In this document: positions 1 through 12,085 of the stretch, one piece after another
Position numbering within the stretch: position 1 is the first letter of the stretch
Layout of the letters: every line of letters starts with the position of its first letter
Assembly (NCBI RefSeq): GCF_040954835.1
Contig: NC_090703.1
Span: forward strand, 19,977,444 to 20,041,443
Direction of reading: 5' to 3'
Length of the DNA: 64,000 bases
DNA from: Lepisosteus oculatus
Taxonomy: Eukaryota > Chordata > Actinopteri > Semionotiformes > Lepisosteidae
Translations under genes and position numbers: made by a program
The notes under the pieces: model-generated
Seen by the model: only the letters and a program-made list of their open reading frames with translations
Databases searched by the model: none
Told to the model about the DNA's origin: nothing

Positions 1-3000
1 CCACTCTGTAAACCCACAAACCATGGATTACTCAAGGGGAAAGAAAACAACTGTCCATCACTCGGATACCTACCCTGGGGCACATTCCACTGTATTGTTC
101 TTCACGATTCCACAGCCTTGTGTAAGATTTACAGGCTGATGTTGCAAGCAAAGGACCCACAAGGTTGAAGATAATGGTGTTAATATCTTCCATCTATCCC
201 CCCAGCCTTCTTACAGACAGCTTTGACATTATCTACAAAAAGGTCTGGTCTCTTTCTTAGAACATATCAACATTTTAACACTTAAAAGAAACCAAAATAA
301 TGTGGACAGTGATCCTTTCAAATTAAGCTCATCTTACGGAACAGATTCTGCGCCAACACAAGAAATCATTTTTAACCAAGTTGTTAATACAGAAACCATA
401 CCATGGAGCCCAACACACTGAAATCTAGATATGGGCAAAACATTACTCGCATTCTTGTTATAGAACTCTACCCTGCAATACAGAGCTCTCATAAAAAGCT
501 GCACTAGAAAAGGGCTTGTCAGGCATATCTACTTATCAAGGGTGCATTTTGATGGTGGCCAACATTGCTAAATGTTAGAATCTGCTGACTGAGATGACAG
601 TGATGACTGAAATAGAATAGCAGGCTCTGGTTAAAATGAGTGCCTAGGAAACATTGGTATCTGCTTTCTTTAACCAGTATTTGAATGACAGCATCACCGT
701 AATAAAGCCAAATTATACACAAAACAATTAGAATCAGACAATAAAAGGGGTTTAAGGTGTCAATCTGATTTTATTGCCAAATAACAATTAATTGTAACAG
801 AAGACAATCCACACAAATATCAGTCAAACCACGTTCAGCTATCGAATTTCTTGAGCAAATGTGGTTTATAATAAAGGTGTTGCATTGACATGTAATAGAC
901 TGCTAGAAGAGAACTTCATCTTCAGGAGAAGAAATGAAAAAATTGCAAAAAATAAAGAACTGCTTAAAGAATTACTTTAAGTAACATACTGTATAGCATG
1001 TCCATTTCATCAAAGCAAATGTTCATTACTGTGCTTAAACAAAACCCTGTATGACATTCAATCATGTCACTCTCTATATAGTCAAAGCACAGAAGAAAAG
1101 AAGCAGCTCCATTATTAATTATTAATCCACAGTTATTACAGGCTATTACAGGCTCAGTTATTCAAATGTTTTTAAGCACTACTGCACAAAACATTCTGCC
1201 ACCATTTGTGTTCCTTAAACCATGAATATGCCAGGGAGTTGAAACAATTAACTTCACTGCCTGGGGAATTCTGTGGACACAATGTCACTCATCTCATGAG
1301 GAATCAGTTAAATTACTTAGGAAAACTGTTTTTACAGCTAAATTATAGACATATTGGTTATATAACATTAGTTAAGTACAACACACAAACAGACGGCAGA
1401 CAAACAAACGACCACAAAGTGCTTTCCAACAGAACCAGCAAGTTTGGACAGCAACTCACTGAGGCAGGCAGGCAAAAATCTCAATAACACAACAGGACAG
1501 ATTCCTGCAAAATAGGATACGTAAGGAAAGACTTATTTCACCTGCATAAACTTTACCAAAAAGCCTGAGCCATTTTATAAAAGGACTTCGTTTCTGTACC
1601 CTAACGCTTCTACCCTGAATTCCAACCAAAGAGACATCACACTCTGCTTCACCAAGGTATTTCTAAATTAAACACAAGTACACTTGGTATTAAAAAAAAT
1701 AAAATAATGCAGCCTATACACTATTTCTGGGGTTAAAGGGGACAAAAACATATTCAACCTGATGCAAGTAAAAAGAAGAGAAACAATATGCACATCAATT
1801 CCATCTACCACAAAAGAACTACACAAACATTTAAATGACTACACCTTCTCCTCTGCATCATGAGCTAAAGAAAACACGGATGTACAAAACTGTGGTTGAA
1901 AAACACATTTAAATAACTCTATAATCTTTTATTTTTTCACAATCCCAGTGCTAGGACCAAGGAAGTCACAATATTTGCTTTAATTATAAATGATATTTTT
2001 GGACATCATTTTACACTTTCAGAGAACACACTTGCAAAGAGCTTCTTTAGACCCACTCTAAAACTAAATTATTCAGTGTATTTCTAATGTTTAAATCGAG
2101 TCCAGAAAAACATAATTGAAATCATGTGCCTTTTAACCCCCAAGAAAACAGGTTCAAGACTCATTATGCTGCAATATCTACTTTTAATTACAATTCTCGC
2201 AAACGTCGGAAATTTCAGTACAGTTCCAAAGTATTTATTACGGCAGTTTATGTGCAGTATATTTGATATTATGTTAAGACTGGAATTTGCTTTTGAACCA
2301 AGTCTAAGAAAAGAACTGGCAATGAAGGTTTTTCAAACCACAAGCTTAATGGCTGTGTGTTTAATGTGGTTTCCCTTCATTAAAAGGTACTCCTTTGGCA
2401 TCTTTCAAAACACAATAAATGCTTGATCATCAGACTGAACTTTGAATTAAGTTAACACCTCAACTACAACTGAGAACAAAGGGTATTAGTACAAAGCTGT
2501 ATCTATGAGCTTAATAAAATTAAACTTTGGTGTACATATTTTATTTATGATTCATTGTCTTCTCATTGGTGTAACCTGCTGTCATTTGCCCCGGAGACAA
2601 GCTGTGTTGCTGATTTGATAGTCTTGTTGCATTTCTCAAGCTGAAATGAGCACTGACAAGCAAGCACAGAACAGGCATTTACCTGTAACTTACCACTGCA
2701 CAGGTAAAATAAAAACAACCAAGGAGCTGGACAGGAATTCAAGATTGTGGGACAGAAGTCGGGCAATATATAAAACAAAAGCTATATAGCAATAAGCCAA
2801 ACAGATGAGAAACAGTGCCTTCACCAATGTGTTTTGAAGCAAAGACACTCGTATTCCAAAATTACTTCAGACTGCACACAGAAACATTAATCACAAGAGT
2901 AATTAGCCCTTGCTGTTCTTTAGTGTCTGTCATTTCATGATGTCATCAGGGCAAATTTCACTCTGCCATTGTTCCATTACTGACAGATCTGGATCCATTT

Positions 3001-6000
3001 TTACTTGGGGACTTGAAGTGCTGACAAAAGTACTAAAGAGGAGGAACACAGAGCATTTGGACTAGAGGAAAGAGCTTTTGTCCTAAAGGAGCAAAAGGCT
3101 TCCCCAGCGATTCATCTGGTAAAAGCCTTTCGGAACAAAGGGCTTAAAAGAGCACCAGCTCAGGCACAGACTGAATTTTGCTAACACTAGCCAAGAGCCG
3201 TCAGAGGCCGAGGACTAGGTGAACAGAGGGGACTGTGGTAACCCTGAGTATATTCAGTGTGTGCTGAATCTTTTTTTTTCCCCTCAGCAGACAATTAAGC
3301 TCCACAGGATATATGAAGAACCACAGCTGGGAAAACATCCTCCACGTGACTTTTCCCAGCTTGGCTGGGGAGCAAAGAGCAGAGTACGGTTAGATATTAA
3401 AAACTGATACATCAGGCAGACTGTCAGCTCAAGCACATGCAATGATGCTGACTGCCCTTTGAGCAAGCATTCCCAAGGAATTATGCACAACTGGCTAAGC
3501 TCCAGCAGGGATGGGCACAAGAGCATTTCTCCAACGTGTTGAGTGCCATCTGTAAGAGGAGGGCCACTCCTCAAGCTGGCACTCACTCTCAAGCCCTGAG
3601 GGGGTCAAATAACACAGGGCTCTCTAAGTTGGCATGACCACATGTCTCATTCTTCTGTGGGTACGGAAGCCTTAACAACAACTTGCAATTCCAAAAATAA
3701 AAAGAATTGTGGATTCTAAAAGTGAAGACACACAAAGCTTTGCCTTGCTGAAACATGTAACCTTCGCTTGGAGGTCACAGACATGGGAGAACCCCAAGCA
3801 CAAAGCAGAAGCAACACAAACAAAAAAAGACATGGTTGCTTGGTCTATTGAATGAGGCTCAGGCACTTGTTCAATATTTGTAGCACAGGCGCAGAGGGGT
3901 TTGTGGGAAACACCACTGTGCTTACTGATTTTGGGCAGGAAGTTGTGCATTACTCATTCTCAGTTAAGAAGGATATCAAATTACCTTTATATCTCCAAAA
4001 TTCTCTTGCAGTCATAACTGAAATACAGCGCCAACACCTGCAGTGTTCAGAAGAGACACGAGAGAGCCTTGGGAAACCCTGAAAAGGGCTTTAGGGTGAC
4101 TTGACTTTATTGTGGGCTCTGGCGTAAGAAGAGCTTGTCGTCAAGGTGAGCACCAAAACAACTGAAAAACCTAGATCTCCCTCTGGCTAAACTACAGGGA
4201 GGGCAAGATGGCGGCAGCGCAGGAGAGAAAGTTACTGTGGTGACAGAGCATTAATCACTTCTAACACTGCAGTGCTGTGAGTGTTCCTTCTGACACGGTG
4301 GCCATGGACTTCACTTGCTTCAGGCGCATTATTAATCGAAGGAAATACGATAATTGAGGGTATTACGTTGTTCTGTCTGTACTTAAAAACAGACAGGGTT
4401 ATAGGGTTAGGCTGCGCAACCACAAAACGGCCCACACAGCAGAAATTATTCAAGTCAAGATTAGGCAGCATACGTTTCCAAAATCTTCAGTGAGAATTTT
4501 CAGGTGTTTTCTATCTTGCAACTGTTCCCTGAAAAGAAGTGAGATGTGCCTACTGGGAAAATACCACCAAAGGGATTCTGAATCGAGCTCTGAGAATAAG
4601 CTGCGCCACTTACTCCTCTGTACACCTTTGTCTGCTTTCTGATCGCTACCTGCGTTTATTAGTCTGGCAGGCTAAAGTGCAGACAGTCAACACCTGTTGC
4701 AGAAGTGGACCAATCAATAGCAGGCCCTGCCAGACCCTGGTCTGAAATTCCAGGCATCCGCCAAATCGCTGATGGGCGCATTTTTCTGAGCTGTTCTTTA
4801 AAAAGAATCAATTGTTTCCGAAGGCCTGCCACATCGCTCTACTGCTGTGTAAAATCGATACCAACACAGGCTATTTTTTTTAACTCTGCTATTAGTAGCG
4901 TTATCCATTGACTGGTGCATAGCGCAAACAAGCAATACACCAATATGCCCATGATTCATTTCCTACTGCTCTGGTGACCTATTTAAATATCTTACAGCTG
5001 CTTGCTTAAGGGGTTTAGTCAGTTTTATTGATAGATCCTGGAGAATCAGCACTCTGAAAGGAGAGAGTACAGACTTTTCAAGAAGACAAATTATAACTTG
5101 CACAATCGAAACAGTCTTCCTTCAGTCACCACAAACCACAAAATGACCCTTAAAGCTAAAAAAGGGTCACTACCCATATTTTTGAAATTATTTTTGCTTT
5201 ACATAACAAAAAATGGATCCCTATATTAAATGAACAGCATTTGCATTGCTATTCTATTTCCACAACTAGGTTTCAGCATGAAATTAAATTCAGTGGCTCA
5301 GATCTCAAGCTCAAGCTCTATGACCCAGACCTTGCTAGCTTTTTCCTGCAATCATGTCACTAACCGTGACCAGGATTTGCCAAGTAGAGGCACACCACTG
5401 ACAGGGTACTGCTGGACTAGGTCCAAAATTATTCAGACAGGGCTCCGTCAACTTCCTGGCAAACAAATACTCTTGTGACTTGAGTAGACATCCATGGCCA
5501 CCATTGAGAAAAGCACCAAGTGTCCAGTTGGAACTTGCTCTAATGTCAAGAGAGGTGGTACATGCAGTTTGTCAAATGACACCTGGCTCAAGCCTTGGGC
5601 ATGCCAAAGGAGTACATCTCTGGCTCTTACTTCTCCAACTCTAAATTCTAACAAAAAAAATATAAAGACCTGCACATCTCTTATTGTGTAAAACTGTGCT
5701 TACGGCAAAACATCAGTCTCTGATTTTAAATTAGCAGGCTGTTCTGCATAACTGCTTACGAGGTACTTCAATGAATGAACATCAGTCAGCCAGAAGTGGA
5801 TGAATCAGTAACTAGGAGACTGCACTGTTGTGGGAGTAATGGGTGTTTTTCACATGCAGTCTCGTACACTCAACCTGCACATCTGCTCTGTCAGTTGTAC
5901 ACTTTACATAACAGAATTAAACAAATGAGCTTGCAAATAAAATCCATCTTACGGTGTCAAGCTCTGTACAGAGTGGGCATATGGAGTCAAAGGAGACACA

Positions 6001-6894
6001 GTCCAAAGGTGGAGATATATCACATTGAACTTCAATAATCATTCACCACAAACACTGAAACACCTTTTCATTATATTATTTCTTCAGTAGAGAGGTCTTT
6101 GAGGACATATGCTTTTCAAAATCCTGTCACATTACTGGTATTACTGGAGGGGGGGAATTAACCATTCATCCACATTCGAGATTTCACAAGATTCACATTC
6201 ATTCAAGATTTCACCATTTCGGAGATCTCTGAATTTCATATAACCATTTATGCATTGCATGTTTCTTTTGGCATACTGTATAAAAATGTCAGACAGAATA
6301 ATACCCAGTAAGTCAGCTCAACGTAATTAATTTTGGGAATGAAAATGGACAATGGCAATGAGCCAGGATTGGGGGTGTCCACTGAGTTCAAAGTGAGATA
6401 TGTCTCGGTGAGATATTGTCTATATCTTCGATCAAGGCAGACATGTTGCATCAGCGGCTCACTGCTGATGCCATTCTGGAATGAAATGTAGCTCCATGCA
6501 TGCTTATGGGCCAAAGCAAACACAGACATCAGTGTTTAGTCATTTACAAACGCAACCACATTCAAATAAAGAGGAAAACCGGGCAAACGGCAGTTGTCTG
6601 TCTCGGCGTGACGCAGCAAGTCTCCTTTCTGATACACTGTTGCCAAGGTGCACGCAACATACTTAATAAACGTTAATGACATTTTTTAGCATAGCACACC
6701 ATACAAGATCAAGATGTGCTCAAAACAACAGAAATAAGAACAGCATTTGCTTTGGAATTTTAAAATCGTCATCTTCCCCCCGCTGAACTAGAATCACTAA
6801 GGTTCTCCCGATTAAACTGCTCAATGAGCTTACATAAACTGGCCTTCATAAAGTCAGGTGTAGAAGTGAGTAACTGCTTCACCTGAGCTGCCCC

Positions 6895-7030
6895 CACTGA
6901 AACTCCTGGTCTAGAATGGCTACCAGGTGTCACGCAGGTGGGGGCTCTTCAGTGGTGGTTAAAGAGAGTCACCTGCCATATGTAAAGGGCTTTCACATCC
7001 CAGGAGATGAAAAGTATTTAAATAGGCAAG
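6895..7030 (+). mobile_element. Degenerate SINE/L2-type 3' tail
   Basis: The stretch has a GTGGTGG run, then 'cacctgccatatgtaaag', 'ggctttcacatcc' and 'aaaagtatttaaatag'. This is a decayed version of the tail 'acctgtaaag..gctttgag..agaaaagcgctatataa', which is well preserved at 57.37-57.43 kb. It is strongly diverged, so an old copy. Confidence 0.4.
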
Positions 7031-7694
7031 GACATACAACCTTCACACCTTTTAATAGCCAAGATTAAATGATGTGGTACTGTGCTTTTGGCTTTTAACT
7101 ATAAAAGCAAAAAATAAGGCTACAGAAATTATATTGCATATAGTCAATAGTGGTCTATGAATGCATCCAAAAGATCATTAAGATAAACCTAAAGGCATTT
7201 AAAAATGAAATTTGATGTGAATGTTATAGCTGTACAGGATAGGTTTGAGCATAAATCTGTTTCACACTAGGGAATCAAATTTCATTTGGCCTCTTTTAAT
7301 ATTCAGTTAACTCTAAAACTGGTAGTTCAGCTTGCAGTTTTTTCTATTTTAAAAGTCTGTTCAGTGAAATCTGAATAACCTTTTTTTAACAAACTGATAA
7401 ATTAAAAAGGAAATGAAATGTTCTAATTAGGACAAGAAAGGCCAAATCAGCAGATCAGCAGTTCAGAGAGTGTTTATCGATTTGCCTGAAATCTCTTTTT
7501 TTTGCCTAGTGATTTATTCGCTTTGATTAAAGGGATTGATTTGCTCATTGTAACCGTTGGGGCTTATGCAGCTGCCTCAGTCGCAGAATTGTATATTTCC
7601 TCTCCCTAATAAAAACGCCAAATGGCATTTAGTACACTGCTAGTACTGGTTGCCAGCAACACACTCCTACCAGACACAAAATAGTTAAGGAACA

Positions 7695-7842
7695 AGTAAT
7701 AGGTTTATTCCATGCTGAAAAAGGGAGAAAGAAAACAATGTTTCGGCCATGAAGCCTTCTTCAGGTGTCAAGTGAAGGCTTCACAGACGAAATTTTGTGT
7801 TTTCTTTCTCCCTTTTTTTCAGCATGGAATAAACCTATTACT
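7695..7842. repeat. 148-bp foldback (near-perfect inverted repeat)
   Basis: The left arm (7695-about 7737: agtaataggtttattccatg, then ctgaaaaagggagaaagaaaac) reappears as its reverse complement at the right end (to 7842), with only a two-base length difference in the A/T run. Pairing continues more weakly inward (gaagccttcttc against gaaggcttcaca). Each arm has the fish repeat signature '..cgaaa..tttcagcatggaataaa', and related single arms occur near 58.99 and perhaps 38.78 kb. The likely origin is two copies inserted head to head, or a foldback element. No coding role is seen. Confidence 0.8.
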
Positions 7843-10359
7843 TTTTCCTTTGAAGCCTATGGATGCTTCAAACCACCTGAACAAAATAGTTAAATCAATT
7901 TTAAATCAGATTTAAAACCAACTGAATCTGCCACCTTCTTAGATATTTTAAACAGGTATTAGAACAAAAGAATAACCATTTACAAAAACCTGCAGGTTCA
8001 AAGGTTGCTCAAAAAGTAAAGGTGGTTACTTAGAGAACACTTTCCGTAGAGCCAGGAATTACCAACTCTGCGTCTCGAGCCAAAAGAGTCTGAATTCCCC
8101 AAGAGTTGGTGCACACCCAGCTGCGTTCCATAAGAGCTAGTCAGCCCACAGCTGTCCTGGCTCTCATCTCTCAAGAGGTCTCTGGTTTGGTAGGCCCCCT
8201 GGACTGCAGCCCGTGTGGGCAAGAACTACTCTGCTCCTCCCAGCTGCCTTTAGCTCTCCTGTCAGGTGCTGTGGTGCTTGCAGTGCATCATTCGAAGAAT
8301 GGCTCTGCAGGCAGATGTGCTGGAGGAGCAGGCCAACATGGCTCATTCTCTCCTGAGCAGGTATGGGGGGAGTTGGAGAGCAATATTTTAAAATGATTGG
8401 AGATGCCAGTTCGCATGAATATCTAATGAAAAAAGGCAACCACTTGTTGTTCTATGAATAAGCGGTCATCAGCAGTATCTGCAGGGCTTTTAAGCAGATT
8501 TTACACATTATGACCTGTTTACACATCCAGGGAATAATGACAAATTTGTTTTTATTGTATTAGCATAAGCGCTGAGTTCCTTGCTAGCATGTAACACATT
8601 GCCCAAGATCCTAATGGCTAATGTCTTGAAGTCCCCACAACAGCACGATCTAACAGCAGTATCTTTCCAACATTCCCCCTAATCTCCCTCTTCCAGATAG
8701 GCTGCTGTGTTAGGAAACTGACCAGTGAGTTGGAGAACAGCCTACTGAAGTCATGCACTTCCAGCTGCTCTTCCTAACAGGCACAGAAATGTAGGACTAG
8801 AGGTGAAGCTAATTAATAGTCCAATAATGACTTCACGGTGAATTTGAGATGAATTCAAGAAATGCAATCAATGAACATTGCAAAAGAGAGTTCCATTCAA
8901 AATCACATTAAGGAACTTTTACTAAAAATAATGCCGCAAAATGTAGTCTTCCCATTTCACGTTCCCTTGCCTTATTTGGCTACCACAGTAGAATTGTACA
9001 CACTCCTGGTCGCGAGCAAGAGGTGCGGTTGACCAGTCAGTGCAGTAATATGGTGCATGAATCTCTCGGGTGCTTCCTTCTCCCGAGCAAATGCCAAGTT
9101 GTTTTTCCAGGCTGTGAATGTACAACTAAGAGAAACACTACCAAAAGAAGAGAGAGGGAGTTGTCTCTCCTTGCTTCTCTAGAATGGAGAAGGACAGTGC
9201 TGGTGTGTCACATGCATCAGTGCACACACACAGGAAACCTGATCAAGGCTGGGCCCAGATGTGGCACACATTTAATTATTCATCAAGCACATTAGCAGTG
9301 CCAGGCTGAACACTTATTTATGTTCGTTAACAGATTACCTTATTTTATCTTTCAAGGCGTGGAACTACTGGCTGAGGTCCAAGCAGGCAGGCTTGCTGCA
9401 TACGCTACTCGCAAAAAGCATCTGTCAGTTTAAAATCGAGAAACCTGGAGGCCCACAGCCCATCTGGTACGAAACACACGCTTCGTAGCAGTCTGCCCAC
9501 ATGGTCATCTGGAGTAAGGACAGATGAGTTCACAACGGGGATACAAACTGTTCTCCATTCTCAAAAACCATCACTAACCAAGGACAGAAAAGCCATTATT
9601 AAACAGAGTGGACCAGATTTTAACGGGAACCCTCAGCCAAAATATGTAGTGAACTGCACTGCCGAAACAACATGCGTTAAAACAATATCTTAAGCATTCT
9701 GGTTACTGGAAAAGCATGGAAACCTCCATCCACCAGCTCAGGTCAGAAATGGTTTCCTGCACAGTTGAAAGAGGCAGGAGCCTGGGGTGCCACATTTGTG
9801 TGGTATGCATGAACCAGGTCTGGAAGAGTGACAGGTGGCCAAAAGAAAGGAATTCCTGCAAAGCAGCTGTTCCAAAAGGGCCGCTCTCCTGCAGGCACTT
9901 TTATTGACCAGTCTTTAGCCAACAACAACCAGGAACACAACCCTCTACCCACCCCCGCCCTTTGCACATTTCCCTTTTCCACCTCTGCCCTGAACAAAGA
10001 GTGAATACAAAATGCCAATAAACTCCCAACATGGCAGACTGTTTCAAAGGACCTTTCTGCCCCAAACTCTAAGCTCTGGGTTACAAGCTTTCTTCTTGTC
10101 ATGACCCCCTTAACTGACATTCTTCTGATCCCCCTAAAGAGGACAACAAGCCCGATTAGAAACAAGGAGTGTACAGATCCACAAGTACAAAGAACAGCTG
10201 TGCTTGTACAACCCCCTACCCCAAAGTTGCCTTTACATGACAAAGGCACAGAGAGTGCTACTAGCATCGCACCAGTCAGCAAGGACAAATCAACACCCTT
10301 TAAGCTCCAGAGTAGGTTTACATGCCAGAGAACTATGTATTACATCATCACTGAAATAT

Positions 10360-10858
10360 GTCTCCTTTACATATCATATTCTATAAGCGCCTCAAGTTTC
10401 TGGGATGCTTGGATATGTTCCACCACATGTATGTTTCCTATACTGTTACTGTTATTAGGCAGCGGAGCACTTTTAGCAACAGACTGCTCCAGCTACGGTG
10501 TTCAAGGGAACGTTTCCGCAGGTCCTTCCTCTGTCAGGGTGTATAACACTGCACTATGCTAGGAATGTTAGCTCTTCATTTGCTTGTCTGCTATGGACAG
10601 CATGTTGCACCATTGTACTTTTTTTGGACACTCAATCTGTATATACCTATGCACATTTTGCACATATTTTATTGTTTTTACAGTGACTATGAGTATATTT
10701 TGCACACACCTATGTATTTATTTTATATTTATTTTGTATTACTGTACATATTTTAATTTTTTGTCTATTCTGATGTTTACTTTTGCTTGTCTTGGGCTGG
10801 ACTGCTGTAACACATCAATTTCCCTTCAGGATCAATGAAGTCATATCCATCTACAAAC
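10360..10858 (+). mobile_element. LINE 3' end remnant
   Basis: The T-rich stretch carries repeated 'tattttgcaca' and 'tttattttata' units and ends in 'gctgtaacacatcaatttcc', 'cttcaggatcaatgaag' and 'tatccatcta'. That ending is the usual 3' UTR tail of fish LINEs (a TGTAACAC..AATTTCCC..GGATCAATAAAGTATCTATC type end). The open frames across it are 3' UTR composition, not genes. The 5' limit is approximate. Confidence 0.6.
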
Positions 10859-11989
10859 AGTATAAAATGAGTTCAGATAGAAAAATCTGAACAGACCTAC
10901 AAAGACAGGAAGAGCAGCAGGCAAAAAGTCACTACAATCATCTGGGTAAAATGCAATAAACAATAAATGGCTCAGTAAATTAGGCCTTCAGTATTGCTTT
11001 GCTGAAGTCTGTAGAGGATGAAATCGTTTCTTGCTGCTTGATCCCAGACAATCCTGTGGAGGCTGGATTTTAATAACAGAGTAAAATGTTCTTATTTGAA
11101 GAGCAACACAACCTCCCACTTTCCCCTGTGTTGGCAGGCAGCCCACTGCGTTCTCGCCTGTCCGGTTCTCACACAAAAGCCCCAAAGTGCCTGACCTGGC
11201 CTGGTCTCTGCCTGAGACACACCTCCAGGTCTCCAAGCCCCCAGGGTGAATGGTTCACCCGAAACACAACACTGCTGGGAACAACACCCTTTGGCCCTTG
11301 ACAGTAAAAGGAAGCAAAGCGCATTCAGAACCAATCCTCTTCGAAACCATGCAGCGGAAGGCTCTTTGACAATCATGACCCGTAATGTGACTTGGGGATG
11401 ACACCTAGGAGGGTGGATTTCCGATTCTCAGTCTGGTACCAAAGAAGGCAACCAGAGTCTATTGCAGTTGTAACTATTTATAGTCAATTTTAGCTACTTC
11501 ACTACATTTTATTTGAAAATCGAGAGCCAATTTGCAAAACTTTATTGACACTTAAGCACAAGCTGAAAAGGTTCACCAATGTTAGAAATACCACCGCAAA
11601 ACCTTTATTTCTACATTTCAACGTCCACTCTGCCATGCTCAGAATTCACTCCTGTCTGGGGCAGGAGCACTTCTCTTCAGACACCAAAGCACATACTGTA
11701 CCATTATATCCAATTTCATAGCGCCATCATCCATTAAACTGTAGCTTGCAAAACGAAAAAAAAAAGTTCCACGATTAGTTTTGATTTTGCAGCATTAGGG
11801 ACTGCGCTTTTTCTTCGGCACAAACCAGTGCTGTAACCATTCTTGGCTGGAGTGAACTCAGGGGTCTCGACTGGGCTCAGAGATGCTGTTAGCTGTCAGC
11901 ATCAGCACAGGCCACTGATTACATTGCTCATATTCTCCCCTGCCATCTGGCACCTTTATTTAACCAAGTAAGTCACTCAAAAACATTTG

Positions 11990-12085
11990 CTCAATGCCCA
12001 TTCAGACAGAGTCCCTCCTGGAATTGTCTTCAGCTTTGCGATTACAAGGCCAAAGCCCTGACCACTACTCCACCCTGCTGCCTCA
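11990..12085 (-). mobile_element. tRNA-headed SINE fragment
   Basis: Read on the minus strand, the segment runs 'gcagcagggtggagtagtgg', 'tcagggctttggccttgtaa'. This is the RNA polymerase III promoter head of a common fish tRNA-derived SINE (box-A-like 'agtggtcagggc'). The downstream body is degenerate. Confidence 0.5.

Noticed and set aside
4210..4242. Short plus-strand ORF starting in the YY1 motif (MAAAQERKLLW)
   Set aside because: Eleven codons with no context; the ATG is part of the YY1 motif.
10204..10838. Cluster of overlapping plus-strand frames
   Set aside because: They lie on T-rich LINE 3' UTR sequence; composition explains the open frames.
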